This document shows positions 44,410 to 53,589 of a stretch of DNA of 64,000 nt, one piece after another. Below the pieces are notes generated by a model. That model saw nothing but the letters and a program-made list of their open reading frames with translations, searched no databases and was not told the origin of the DNA. Made by a program: the position numbers and the translations under genes. Every line of letters starts with the position of its first letter. Position 1 is the stretch's first letter. This DNA comes from Affinundibacterium flavidum (GTDB taxonomy: Bacteria; Pseudomonadota; Gammaproteobacteria; Burkholderiales; Burkholderiaceae_D), in contig NZ_JACOGA010000001.1 of NCBI RefSeq assembly GCF_014284175.1, positions 186,001-250,000 of the forward strand. Direction: 5' to 3'.

Positions 44410-45762
44410 ATGTCTAAACCAGTTTTTACCCATACTCAGGATCAATTTAAACAAATTACCCAGGATATGCTGCGCATTGCCCGTGACAAAGGTGCAACAG
44501 ATGCGGCGGTAGAAGTCAGCGAAGGCGGTGGTTTGTCGATTAGTGTACGTAAAGGCAAGGTCGAAACCATAGAGCAAAATCGCGACAAAGGCATAGGAAT
44601 CACGGTTTATGTCGGTAAGAAGCGCGGAAATGCCAGCACTTCTGATTTTTCTATGAAGTCTTTAGAAGACACTGTTGAGGCCGCTTACAACATCGCGCGT
44701 TTTACGGCCGAGGACGACTGTGCAGGTTTGCCGGACACCGAGATGCTAGAAATGCATCCGCAAGATTTAAAGTTGTTTCACCCTTGGTTAGTGACTGCCG
44801 AAGAGGCAATTGATCTGGCTTGCCGTACCGAAGCCGCTGCGTATGCGGTGGATAAGCGCATTACCAATTGTGAAGGCGCTAGCGTTCATGCACAGCAATC
44901 GCATTTTGTGGCAGCGAATTCTCGTGGTTTTGTGGGTGGTTATCCGTTTTCCCGCCACACGATTTCGGTTGCGCCGATTGCAGGCAAGGGCTCTAAGATG
45001 CAGCGTGATGACTGGTATAGCTCACATCGCAATCACAAAAAAATCGCCACGCCTGAAGCAATTGGCAGCTATGCGGCAGAACGTGCATTGGCACGTTTGA
45101 ACGCTCGCACGATTGATACGCGTAAATGTCCCGTTTTATTTGAAGCACCTTTAGCAGCAGGTTTGTTGGGTGCTTTTGTGCAAGCCGTTTCCGGCGGTGC
45201 TTTGTACCGTAAATCGACCTTCTTGCTCGATACTTTAGGTAAGCAAATTTTTCCGAATCACATTCAAGTATTGGAAGATCCGCATGTCTTAGGTGCAGTG
45301 GGTTCTTCGCCATTTGACGACGAAGGTGTTAAGACTTTGAAGCGCGAAGTCGTGACGAATGGCGTATTGAATGGCTATTTCCTCTCGACCTATTCAGCGC
45401 GTAAATTAGGGATGCAAACGACCGGTAATGCTGGTGGTTCACATAATTTGAATTTGATTTCTAGTCTGACGAAGCGCGGTGATAATTTTGCGCAAATGTT
45501 GAAGAAAATGGGTACTGGTTTATTGGTAACAGAATTGATGGGGCAGGGTGTGAATTACGTGACCGGTGATTATTCACGTGGCGCTTCTGGCTTTTGGGTT
45601 GAGGACGGAGTCATTCAATATCCGGTCGAGGAAATCACGATCGCTGGCAATATGCGTGAAATGTTTCAAAACATGGTTGCGATAGGAAATGACACTTTGA
45701 CCCGCGGTACTAAAACTACTGGTTCGATTTTGATTGATGGTATGACGATTGCCGGAAGTTAA
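44410..45762 (+). CDS. pmbA: Metalloprotease subunit PmbA/TldE
   Basis: A 450-residue TldE/PmbA protein, which with TldD matures antibiotic peptides and degrades proteins in E. coli. Its family marks are GATDAAVEVSEGGGLSISVR near the start, AANSRGFVGGYPFSRHTISV in the middle, and TGNAGGSHNLNLISSL plus VNYVTGDYSRGASGFWVEDG toward the end. PmbA lacks the zinc HExxxH site that TldD carries, and none is seen here, as expected. No tldD lies in this window. Confidence 0.95.
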   Translation: MSKPVFTHTQDQFKQITQDMLRIARDKGATDAAVEVSEGGGLSISVRKGKVETIEQNRDKGIGITVYVGKKRGNASTSDFSMKSLEDTVEAAYNIARFTAEDDCAGLPDTEMLEMHPQDLKLFHPWLVTAEEAIDLACRTEAAAYAVDKRITNCEGASVHAQQSHFVAANSRGFVGGYPFSRHTISVAPIAGKGSKMQRDDWYSSHRNHKKIATPEAIGSYAAERALARLNARTIDTRKCPVLFEAPLAAGLLGAFVQAVSGGALYRKSTFLLDTLGKQIFPNHIQVLEDPHVLGAVGSSPFDDEGVKTLKREVVTNGVLNGYFLSTYSARKLGMQTTGNAGGSHNLNLISSLTKRGDNFAQMLKKMGTGLLVTELMGQGVNYVTGDYSRGASGFWVEDGVIQYPVEEITIAGNMREMFQNMVAIGNDTLTRGTKTTGSILIDGMTIAGS

Positions 45763-45942
45763 GTCAAGATCAAATCCAGTGTGAATGAAGTACTAAAGCA
45801 TCGCAATGCACAACAGTTGACGATTGCTTAAAATGTAAGTTGTTAATAGAATATGCTGAAATTTTGTAAATGTTGATTTGCCAAAGTAGGTTTATCAATT
45901 TCTTTTGTTCACTAGTTTTTACTAATTAAAAATGGAGATTGC

Positions 45943-47031
45943 ATGGAACGTCGTTCGTTTTTGAAAAAAGCAGCTGTGGGTGCAACGGTCGCCAGTGCAG
46001 CTGCGCCAAGTTTGGCTGCAGATGCCTTGCCGACCTTAAATTGGCGCCTGGCTTCAAGTTTCCCTAAGAACTTAGATACGATTTACGGTGCCGCAGAAAC
46101 CTTTTGCAATCGTGTAAAAGAATTGACGGATGGTAAATTTAATATTCGCCCTTATGCTGCACCTGAATTGGTACCTTTTAATGCAGTGTTAGATGCAGTT
46201 AAAGACGGTACTGTAGAAATGGGACACACAGCGTCCTATTACTACTATGGTAAAGATGCGACTTTCGCTTTTGATTGTGCCGTGCCATTTGGTTTGAATT
46301 CGCGTCAGCAAAATGCGTGGATGATGCATGGTAATGGGATGAAATTGATGCGCGAGTTTTTTGCCGAGCACAATATCGTCAACTTCATGGGCGGTAATAC
46401 TGGCACACAAATGGGTGGCTGGTTCCGTAAAGAGATTAAGAGCGTCGATGATTTGAAGGGCTTGAAATTCCGGGTTGGTGGATTTGCCGGTAAGGTTTTG
46501 GCAAAGCTAGGTACCGTGCCAGTGCAGGTCGCTGGCGGGGAAATCTATACTTCACTAGAAAAAGGGGCGATAGACGCAGCTGAGTGGGTTGGTCCTTATG
46601 ATGACGAGAAACTAGGTTTCAATAAAGTCGCGAAGGTGTATCACTATCCGGGTTGGTGGGAAGGCGGCGCGCAGTTGTCGTTTTATGTCGGCAAAAAAGA
46701 GTGGGATAAATTACCTAAGTTGTATCAGGCTGCGATTGAAACGGCGAGTTTGGAAGCACACGTGAATATGCAAGCGAAATACGATGCGCGTAATCCATCT
46801 GCTTTGGCACGTTTAAATCAGAGCAAGATCGTTTTGAAGCCTTTCCCACAAACCGTTATGGAAGCTTGTTTTAACGCGGCACAGGAAGTGTTTACAGAAG
46901 AAGCCGCAGTTAATCCTAAGTTTAAGAAGATTTATACAGATTGGGTTGCTTTCCGTCAAAATCAAACAACCTGGTTTAGTTTTGCAGAAGATACTTTCTC
47001 ACGCTTTAATAGCATGCATAAGCTTAAATAA
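45943..47031 (+). CDS. TRAP transporter substrate-binding protein (DctP family)
   Basis: A 362-residue periplasmic receptor for a TRAP transporter. The signal RRSFLKKAAVGATVASAAAP begins with a twin-arginine-like RRSFLKK. The mature part has LNWRLASSFPKNLDTIYGAA, then FMGGNTGTQMGGWFRKEIKS (the ligand-clamp region), and ALEKGAIDAAEWVGPYDDEK-type residues (GAIDAAEWVGPYDD) typical of the SBP for keto acids or mannitol-like ligands (TakP/SmoM relatives). It faces the permease genes across a terminator, so the set is convergent rather than one operon. The ligand is probably an organic acid, but unproven. Confidence 0.93.
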   Translation: MERRSFLKKAAVGATVASAAAPSLAADALPTLNWRLASSFPKNLDTIYGAAETFCNRVKELTDGKFNIRPYAAPELVPFNAVLDAVKDGTVEMGHTASYYYYGKDATFAFDCAVPFGLNSRQQNAWMMHGNGMKLMREFFAEHNIVNFMGGNTGTQMGGWFRKEIKSVDDLKGLKFRVGGFAGKVLAKLGTVPVQVAGGEIYTSLEKGAIDAAEWVGPYDDEKLGFNKVAKVYHYPGWWEGGAQLSFYVGKKEWDKLPKLYQAAIETASLEAHVNMQAKYDARNPSALARLNQSKIVLKPFPQTVMEACFNAAQEVFTEEAAVNPKFKKIYTDWVAFRQNQTTWFSFAEDTFSRFNSMHKLK

Positions 47032-47061
47032 GTTGATGTAAATTGCTTGCAATTGGTCGTA

Positions 47062-47102
47062 AAAAAACCGTTTAAACGATGTATTCGTTTAAACGGTTTT
47101 TT
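47062..47102. terminator. Bidirectional terminator in TRAP locus
   Basis: An 18-bp perfect stem (A-run, CCGTTTAAACGA and complement, T-run) with a five-base loop. It lies between the convergent SBP and DctM genes and is a clear intrinsic terminator for both directions. Confidence 0.92.
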
Positions 47103-47141
47103 GTTTTATCTGATGACCAATCGAATGACTACTCTGATCAA

Positions 47142-48839
47142 TTAAAGCGTGTGAGCAGGTGTCGCCTGAGTCTCACTTTGATCTTCTTTGCTAGGCTCAC
47201 TCTGTGGGTCTAAGGATGGATCTGAAGGTGGATCTAAGGATGGGTTTAACATCAGCGGCTCATTATCCGGCACAGTCAGGTTGAGCTGTAGCTCTTCTTT
47301 TTGCGCTTCCTTGCTATCGACCGATACTAGACTTGGGAAAGTGATAATCAAGGCTACCATGATAATTTGGGCTAGTACAAATGGAATCGCACCCCAATAA
47401 ATATCGCTGGTCTTGACGGATTTTGGTGCTACTGAGCGTAAGTAAAATAGCGCAAATCCAAATGGCGGATGCATAAACGAGGTTTGCATATTCACACCTA
47501 ATAAAACGCCGAACCAGATTAAATTAATCCCTAATTTTTCAGCCACAGGTCCGACTAGAGGCACCAAAATAAATGCCAATTCAAAGAAGTCGAGGAAAAA
47601 AGCTAAGACGAAGAATAAGATATTGACGACGATCAGGAAGCCGATTTGACCACCTGGTAAGCCTGTCAGCAAATGTTCGACCCAGACATCACCATTGATG
47701 CCACGGAATACCAGCGAAAAGACGGTAGAGCCGATCAGAATAAACATGACAAAACTGGATAGGCGCGAGGTCGAATCGAGCGCTTGTTTCGCGAGTTTCC
47801 AATTGAGACGTCCATTCATCAATGCCAGTACAATTGCACCGAAAGCACCCATGCCACCGCCTTCGGTTGGGGTCGCAATACCCAAGAAAATCGTGCCAAG
47901 TACCAGGAATATTAAAGCGAGCGGTGGAATTAACACAAAGGTGACTTGCTCTGCCATCTTGGACAGCAATCCGATTTTTAAGCGGCGATTGATAAACGCG
48001 AAGCAGAATGCAAAGCCGATGCCGACACTGGCTGCATAAATGCCCAATTCATCAGCAGCGATCTCTGGATGCCCGTGTTTGAAATAACGTGCAAAAGCGA
48101 ATGCTGCACCAGTACTGGCGATTAATAATAGGATCAAAGAAACCACGCCACTATCACCATTTGGCTGACGTAAATTACGCGCTTCCGGTGGTAAGGCGGG
48201 TACCCATTTAGGACGTACGAAGGACAGTATTAAAATATACGCTGCGTACATTGCCGTCAGTAATAAGCCTGGTAAGAATGCGGCTTGATACATATCGCCG
48301 ACAGAACGACCTAATTGATCTGCCATCACGATCAGTACCAATGACGGCGGGATAATTTGTGCCAATGTACCAGATGCCGCGATCACGCCAGAAGCAACCT
48401 TTTTGTCGTAGCCATACTTGAGCATAATCGGTAGTGAAATCAAACCCATAGAAATTACCGAGGCAGCCACTACGCCAGTCGTCGCTGCAAGTAGCGCACC
48501 AACGAAAATCACTGCGTAGGCAACACCGCCACGCAGTGGACCAAAGAGTTGGCCTATGGTGTCGAGTAAGTCTTCTGCCATTCCTGACCGTTCTAAGATC
48601 AAACCCATAAATGTAAAGAAAGGGATTGATAACAGGGTGTCATTCGACATAATGCCGTAGATGCGATTTGGTAAGGCTTGTAAAAGTTCAGGCCGTAGCA
48701 GGCCTAGTTCGATACCGATAAGGCCAAAAACGAGGCCGTTGGCAGCTAATGCAAATGCGACAGGAAAGCCCGACAGCAAAAACAAGACTAAGGCAGCGAA
48801 CATGATCGGTGCCAGATTAGCGATTAAGAATGCTTCCAT
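47142..48839 (-). CDS. dctM: TRAP transporter large permease (DctM)
   Basis: A 565-residue 12-helix membrane subunit. It begins LIANLAPIMFAALVLFLLSG and shows DctM landmarks GVVAASVISMGLISLPIMLK and GTLAQIIPPSLVLIVMADQL, then PTEGGGMGAFGAIVLAL. The extra C-terminal tail (about 520-565) is polar and repeats Ser-Leu-Asp-Pro units coded by 12-bp repeats at 47206-47241. The start overlaps the dctQ stop (TAATG), indicating coupling. The tail is not needed for the family fold and may be a recent expansion. Confidence 0.93.
   Translation of the reverse strand: MEAFLIANLAPIMFAALVLFLLSGFPVAFALAANGLVFGLIGIELGLLRPELLQALPNRIYGIMSNDTLLSIPFFTFMGLILERSGMAEDLLDTIGQLFGPLRGGVAYAVIFVGALLAATTGVVAASVISMGLISLPIMLKYGYDKKVASGVIAASGTLAQIIPPSLVLIVMADQLGRSVGDMYQAAFLPGLLLTAMYAAYILILSFVRPKWVPALPPEARNLRQPNGDSGVVSLILLLIASTGAAFAFARYFKHGHPEIAADELGIYAASVGIGFAFCFAFINRRLKIGLLSKMAEQVTFVLIPPLALIFLVLGTIFLGIATPTEGGGMGAFGAIVLALMNGRLNWKLAKQALDSTSRLSSFVMFILIGSTVFSLVFRGINGDVWVEHLLTGLPGGQIGFLIVVNILFFVLAFFLDFFELAFILVPLVGPVAEKLGINLIWFGVLLGVNMQTSFMHPPFGFALFYLRSVAPKSVKTSDIYWGAIPFVLAQIIMVALIITFPSLVSVDSKEAQKEELQLNLTVPDNEPLMLNPSLDPPSDPSLDPQSEPSKEDQSETQATPAHTL
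47206..47241. repeat. Three 12-bp repeats in the dctM 3' end
   Basis: Units GGGTCTAAGGAT, GGATCTGAAGGT and GGATCTAAGGAT. On the minus strand they encode the Ser-Leu-Asp-Pro-like repeats of the DctM tail. Confidence 0.75.
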
Positions 48840-49453
48840 TATTCAGATGCTCCCGTGTCTTGTTGCTTGAGCTTGTCCGCATTCGCGAGGCGGATCGCTT
48901 CGATTTCTTCTTCTGGCGTTTTGGCATGCTTATCAAATGCGCTGGCATCGACCAGGCCGCGCAAATAACCTATGCGTTTGATGATTTCTGAGATGCCCTG
49001 TAACAGGAGTAGGGCGAAACCGATGGGAATCAAAAATTTGGCTGGCCATTCTATGAGTCCGCCAGCATTGCTGGACATTTCTTGACGGGTGAAGGAGTGG
49101 ATGGCGTAAGGAGCGCCTAGATAGAGTATCAGACCCGCAAACGGCATGAGAAAGAACAGAAAGCCGAATAAATCTATCCAGACTTGCGTACGCTTGGAAA
49201 AGCGTCCGGCGATCACGTCGATCCTGACGTGTTCATTGCGACGTAAGGTGTAAGGCGCGGCCAGTAAAAATACGGCGGCGAACAAGTACCACTGAACTTC
49301 CATCCAGCCATTGGAACTGTTGTTGAAGGTGTAGCGTATGAGTGCGTTGCCCGTACAGATCAGCACAGCCAGTAAGAGCGCCCAACTCAGCATACTGCCT
49401 ACGCCTTCGTTGAGGCGGTCAATTTTTTTCGATAAAGCAATGAGAATTTGCAT
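48839..49453 (-). CDS. dctQ: TRAP transporter small permease (DctQ)
   Basis: A 204-residue, four-helix small subunit of the same TRAP transporter. Helices run about 18-38, 55-75, 95-115 and 140-162. The family motif appears as ALIRYTFNNSSNGWMEVQWY, followed by LRRNEHVRIDVIAGRFSKRT. A hydrophilic tail follows the last helix. It overlaps dctM by one base. The first gene of the pair, it lies 349 bases from argH. Confidence 0.9.
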   Translation of the reverse strand: MQILIALSKKIDRLNEGVGSMLSWALLLAVLICTGNALIRYTFNNSSNGWMEVQWYLFAAVFLLAAPYTLRRNEHVRIDVIAGRFSKRTQVWIDLFGFLFFLMPFAGLILYLGAPYAIHSFTRQEMSSNAGGLIEWPAKFLIPIGFALLLLQGISEIIKRIGYLRGLVDASAFDKHAKTPEEEIEAIRLANADKLKQQDTGASE

Positions 49454-49802
49454 ATATCGTCTCCCTGTTTTAGTTTGTTTTTGGTTTGTTTTGGTTTTAC
49501 TTCTGAATTTGAGTCTAAGGAATTCAGACCGCTTCAGTGTGTTACATCAATATGTTGCATCGTTGACTGCAGCATGAGTGTCAACATTGGTGCAAACATC
49601 AGATTTTAAAACGCCATCACGTCTTGCTGCAGGTTTGCAACAAGACGTGATGATTTACTATTTTATTAATTTGCTATGATAAATGAATTGCGCTGATGTT
49701 TGTTGATATTATCAAGTGATCGTTTTGATGGACCGTATTGACTGACCTTATTGATTGAACATATCAAGGTGGTGCAAAGCTTTATCTATGCGGAGATGTT
49801 TC
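49454..49802. other. Intergenic region, dctQ to argH
   Basis: A 349-base gap after argH (minus) and upstream of dctQ (minus). It holds the hairpin at 49615-49652, a GT-rich TTTGG repeat near 49470-49498 and presumably the dctQM promoter. No ORF is supported. Confidence 0.5.
49615..49652. terminator. Hairpin downstream of argH
   Basis: Arms CATCACGTCTTG and CAAGACGTGATG with a 14-base loop, followed on the minus strand by GCGTTTTAAAA. It probably ends the argH transcript, 150 bases after its stop. Confidence 0.7.
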
Positions 49803-51200
49803 TTACTTCGTCAACTGTGTACGCAGACGTGCAATTGCCAAGCGTACTTGGTTTGGCGCTGTACCACCAACATGATCACGTGCGGCGACTGAGCCTTCAA
49901 GTGTTAATACCTCAAACACGTCAGCTTCAATTAGGCTAGAGAAAGCCTGTAATTCTGCCAATGACATATCGCTGAGGTCGCAAGCCTTGTCTACGCAAGT
50001 ACGTACGGCTAAAGCGACAGCTTCATGTGCATCGCGGAACGGTAAGCCTTTCTTCACCAGATAATCTGCCAGATCGGTTGCTGTGGCGTAGCCTTGCAAA
50101 GCGGCAGCGCGCATGGCTTCTGGTTTGACACTGATGCCCGTCGCCATATCGGCAAAGATGCGCAGCGTATCAATCAGTGTATCGACCGTGTCGAACAAAG
50201 GCTCTTTGTCTTCTTGATTATCTTTGTTGTAAGCGAGTGGTTGGCCTTTCATTAGGGTCAGTAGAGCGATCAGATTGCCGTTCACCCGCCCAGTTTTGCC
50301 ACGCGCTAACTCTGGTACATCTGGATTTTTCTTTTGCGGCATGATCGATGAGCCAGTGCAAAAACGATCAGCAATATCGATAAAGCCCACACGCGGACTC
50401 ATCCAGATGATCAGTTCTTCTGACATACGTGAAATGTGCGTCATCACTAAGGAAGCGGCAGCACAAAACTCAATCGCAAAGTCACGATCTGACACCGCAT
50501 CTAAAGAGTTGTGGCAAACATCGTCAAAACCTAAAGTACGAGCCACACGTTGACGATCTATCGGAAAAGTCGTGCCAGCCAAGGCAGCCGCACCCAAAGG
50601 CAGGCGATTAACACGCTTACGGCAATCGACCATACGCTCTGCATCGCGACCGAACATTTCTACATACGCCAAAATATGATGACCAAACGTGATCGGCTGT
50701 GCGACTTGCATGTGTGTAAAGCCAGGCAAAATGGTGTCGCTGTGCTTTTCCGCCAGATCTAATAAAGATAGACGGAAAGCGCCGATCAAATCGATGATGT
50801 TGTCAATCGCGCTGCGCATGTAGAGGCGAATATCCGTCGCGACCTGATCATTACGCGAGCGGCCTGTGTGCAGACGTTTGCCCGCATCACCGACCAGTTC
50901 AGTTAAACGTTTTTCGATATTCAAATGTACATCTTCTAAATCCAACAACCACTCAAATTTGCCTGACACTATTTCTGCGCTGATTTGTGCCATACCGCGT
51001 TGAATATCGGCATAGTCTTGTGCAGTGATAATGTTTTGAGCTTGCAGCATTTCGGCATGTGCCAGCGAACCCTGGATGTCGACAGAAGCCATACGATTGT
51101 CGAAAAACACTGAGGCCGTATAGCGTTTCACCAAATCAGAGACAGGTTCAGAGAAGCGTGCTGACCAAGCCTCGCTTTTTTTAGAAAATTGTGATGTCAT
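49803..51200 (-). CDS. argH: Argininosuccinate lyase
   Basis: A 465-residue enzyme that splits argininosuccinate into arginine and fumarate, the last arginine biosynthesis step. It belongs to the fumarase/aspartase superfamily. The signature loop [20 protein letters not shown] is complete, as are [20 protein letters not shown] (early substrate loop) and [20 protein letters not shown] (catalytic-His region). The divergent sensor kinase gene starts 403 bases away; argH beside algZ/algR is a known arrangement in related bacteria. Confidence 0.97.
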   Translation of the reverse strand: MTSQFSKKSEAWSARFSEPVSDLVKRYTASVFFDNRMASVDIQGSLAHAEMLQAQNIITAQDYADIQRGMAQISAEIVSGKFEWLLDLEDVHLNIEKRLTELVGDAGKRLHTGRSRNDQVATDIRLYMRSAIDNIIDLIGAFRLSLLDLAEKHSDTILPGFTHMQVAQPITFGHHILAYVEMFGRDAERMVDCRKRVNRLPLGAAALAGTTFPIDRQRVARTLGFDDVCHNSLDAVSDRDFAIEFCAAASLVMTHISRMSEELIIWMSPRVGFIDIADRFCTGSSIMPQKKNPDVPELARGKTGRVNGNLIALLTLMKGQPLAYNKDNQEDKEPLFDTVDTLIDTLRIFADMATGISVKPEAMRAAALQGYATATDLADYLVKKGLPFRDAHEAVALAVRTCVDKACDLSDMSLAELQAFSSLIEADVFEVLTLEGSVAARDHVGGTAPNQVRLAIARLRTQLTK

Positions 51201-51603
51201 AGTGGTTGTAAGTGGCTGTAAATTAATATAGACGATGAAACCATGAAATTTTTACTGACGACGGGTAATAGTTCTGGATGGTGATGGCGCTTATCTGGAT
51301 TTGATCAAGCTCTCATCAGATCGTTTCTGCGATTTTGTCGCGCGATATTCTCGTTGATGTTGTTAATATTGTCGTATTTGTCAGTAAAATTAATTCGTGG
51401 TGTAAAGAGCGTCGCAGATTATACCGCGACTCGACTAAGACTTCTGACTTTGACAGCATAATCTTCTAACTGTGCTTGATATTGTTCGAAAGTGCTTGAA
51501 CGTGCATGATCTGCATAGATTTAGCTAAACGAATCATAGATCGTCTCGATTTCGTTGACTGTTCGTTCTTGTTTGATTTTTGCTCGTTAGGGCTTCGGTA
51601 TAC
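51201..51603. other. Divergent promoter region argH / sensor kinase
   Basis: A 403-base gap between argH (minus) and the histidine kinase (plus). A perfect minus-strand TATAAT (51418-51423) is the only candidate box I see, without a good -35 partner. No ORF or RNA gene is recognised. Confidence 0.4.
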
Positions 51604-52641
51604 ATGCAGATAAAAAAAGAAATTCCTCAAGTAGACATTTTCATTCCTGATTGTTGCAATTTGGGGATAGTTGTACGGACTCTAATCGCCGTGAATGTGT
51701 TAGTTCTATTTTGTTTGCTCAGTCGTGGGCAAGGGTGGGGGCAAAATTTTCAAGATTTTATTGAAGCCTCGATGTTGGTAGAGTTGATTTGTCTGAGCTC
51801 TTTGCTGGCATTGTGTGGTTTTCGGCGTTTAACCGAGCGTGAGCATGTTGCAGCGTGGATGCAGAGGATAGTCTGTGGAACTGTGCCCGCCATTATTGGT
51901 TTTGTTGCGGTGCTAACTCTCAATCGGTTGGAGTGGTTTGCTTACAGTTTTCCGAATTTGGATTTGGTGCAAATGACTTTGTTTTGTTTTCTTATCGGAT
52001 TGTGCCTGCAGCACTATTTTGAAATGCGTACCAAAGCTTTTTCTCCGGCTTTAGGGGAGGCACGTCTGCAAGCGCTACAAGCCAGAATACGTCCGCATTT
52101 TTTATTTAATAGCTTAAATGCTGTACTGTCACTGATACGCACGGAGCCACGGCGGGCGGAAACCGCTTTAGAAGATTTGGCAGATTTATTCCGCGCTTTA
52201 ATGCGTGACACCAGAAATTTGACCACTCTGCGTGAAGAAATAAGTTTGTGTCAGCAATATCTGGCGATAGAAAAAATACGTTTAGGTGATCGTTTGCGAG
52301 TCGAATGGGAGATTCAAAATCTGAATGAAGTGGAATTGAACAGTACGAAAATGCCGGCTTTGTTGCTGCAACCTCTGTTGGAAAACGCGATTCACTACGG
52401 CGTAGAGCCAGCGAGTAAGCCAAATCCGGTGCAAGTCATTATCCAAAAACGATTGGATAAAATTGAAATCAAAGTCATAAACACCTATCATCCTCACGCA
52501 CAACTGTCAAAAGGAAATCACATGGCTTTGGAAAATATACGCCAGCGTTTGACTTTGCTTTACGATATTGAAGCGCAATTACAAACCACGCAATTCGACG
52601 ATCAGTTTGTCGTGCAATTAATTTTCCCTGAAAACACCTGA
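51604..52641 (+). CDS. LytS/AlgZ-type sensor histidine kinase
   Basis: A 345-residue membrane sensor with about four helices (residues about 20-145) and a cytoplasmic kinase part. The phosphoacceptor region is LQALQARIRPHFLFNSLNAV (His in RPHFLFN, about residue 165), and the ATP-binding part has ALLLQPLLENAIHYGVEPAS, matching the His_kinase family used by LytS, YehU and AlgZ. The ORF opens eight codons earlier; the ATG at 51604 is preferred. Its stop overlaps the response regulator start (TGATG), so they are coupled. In Pseudomonas the equivalent AlgZ/AlgR pair controls alginate and pili. Confidence 0.88.
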   Translation: MQIKKEIPQVDIFIPDCCNLGIVVRTLIAVNVLVLFCLLSRGQGWGQNFQDFIEASMLVELICLSSLLALCGFRRLTEREHVAAWMQRIVCGTVPAIIGFVAVLTLNRLEWFAYSFPNLDLVQMTLFCFLIGLCLQHYFEMRTKAFSPALGEARLQALQARIRPHFLFNSLNAVLSLIRTEPRRAETALEDLADLFRALMRDTRNLTTLREEISLCQQYLAIEKIRLGDRLRVEWEIQNLNEVELNSTKMPALLLQPLLENAIHYGVEPASKPNPVQVIIQKRLDKIEIKVINTYHPHAQLSKGNHMALENIRQRLTLLYDIEAQLQTTQFDDQFVVQLIFPENT

Positions 52642-53477
52642 TGCCCATGACTAGTCTACGTATTTTGATTGTTGACGATGAAGCGCCCGCCAGAGAGCGG
52701 ATGAAGACTTTGATTGCGGATATTCAAGCAAGCTGCCCTTGTGAGTTGGTGGCAGAAGCGGCAGATGCGCAGACCGCTTTGGATATGCTGGTTGCACAAG
52801 CAATCGATATCTTATTGTTAGATGTGCAGATGCCGGGCATGACTGGCATAGAATTGGCGCAACATATTGCTGACGCTGGACTGCCTTCGCAGCCTGCTAT
52901 TGTATTTGTAACTGCCTATGACGAATATGCTTTGCAGGCATTTGAAGTGCATGCGATGGATTATTTGTTGAAACCAGTCCGTGCCTCGCGTTTGCAAGAT
53001 GCGCTTGAGCGCGTGAAAAATTTTCGGCAGCAGCATAGCTCACAAGTTCAGCAAGCGCAGTTGCGTGAATCACTTAAAAGTATTCCCAAAGTTCGGCAAA
53101 ATTTTTCTGTACTCGAAAAAAATCGAGTATTGCTGATCCCTGTCCGTGATGTCTTGTTTTTGAAAGCTGAGCAAAAGTACGTGACAATACAGACCCGTGA
53201 GCGCGCTTATTTGACGGAAGAGTCTTTGGTATCGATAGAGTCTGAACTCGGCGAAGTCTTTGTGCGTGCGCATAGAAACGCGCTGGTAGCACGAGATGCG
53301 ATTGTTGGCGTAGAACGAGCAACGCATCTCAGTGAGATACATGCAGAGACTGATAAGGTCGAAAAGGCGGATACTGAACGAGCGGTAGATGCCTGGCAAG
53401 TAATTATTCGGGACACTGCTGAGCGATTGCCTATTTCACGTCGGCAGTGGCCTGTGATCAAGAGCTTGGTTCGTTGA
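52641..53477 (+). CDS. LytTR response regulator (AlgR-like)
   Basis: A 278-residue regulator. The receiver domain (about 6-125) has LRILIVDDEAPARERMKTLI and the phosphoacceptor Asp in DILLLDVQMPGMTGIELAQH, then PAIVFVTAYDEYALQAFEVH and K in DYLLKPVRASRL. The LytTR DNA-binding domain (about 155-275) includes VLLIPVRDVLFLKAEQKYVT and VRAHRNALVAR. It is coupled to the upstream kinase by a one-base overlap. A tandem GTTTGATTT repeat and a terminator-like hairpin follow. Confidence 0.92.
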   Translation: MPMTSLRILIVDDEAPARERMKTLIADIQASCPCELVAEAADAQTALDMLVAQAIDILLLDVQMPGMTGIELAQHIADAGLPSQPAIVFVTAYDEYALQAFEVHAMDYLLKPVRASRLQDALERVKNFRQQHSSQVQQAQLRESLKSIPKVRQNFSVLEKNRVLLIPVRDVLFLKAEQKYVTIQTRERAYLTEESLVSIESELGEVFVRAHRNALVARDAIVGVERATHLSEIHAETDKVEKADTERAVDAWQVIIRDTAERLPISRRQWPVIKSLVR

Positions 53478-53494
53478 GTTTGTGGTTTGATTTT

Positions 53495-53521
53495 GTTTGA
53501 TTTGTTTGATTTGTTTGATTG
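53495..53521. repeat. Three 9-bp GTTTGATTT repeats
   Basis: Perfect tandem units at 53495 and 53504, the third (53513) ending in G, with a fourth degenerate copy just before (53485). They lie right after the response regulator gene. Confidence 0.65.
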
Positions 53522-53530
53522 AGGAAGGTA

Positions 53531-53562
53531 ATCCAGACATCTAAATTACAAGATGTCTGGAT
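53531..53562. terminator. Hairpin between convergent response regulator and sdaA
   Basis: A 12-bp stem ATCCAGACATCT with its complement and an eight-base loop. No T-run follows, so it may be a weak terminator or a pause site for both genes. Confidence 0.6.
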
Positions 53563-53589
53563 GAACAAATCATTGAATTGGGTTGAATC

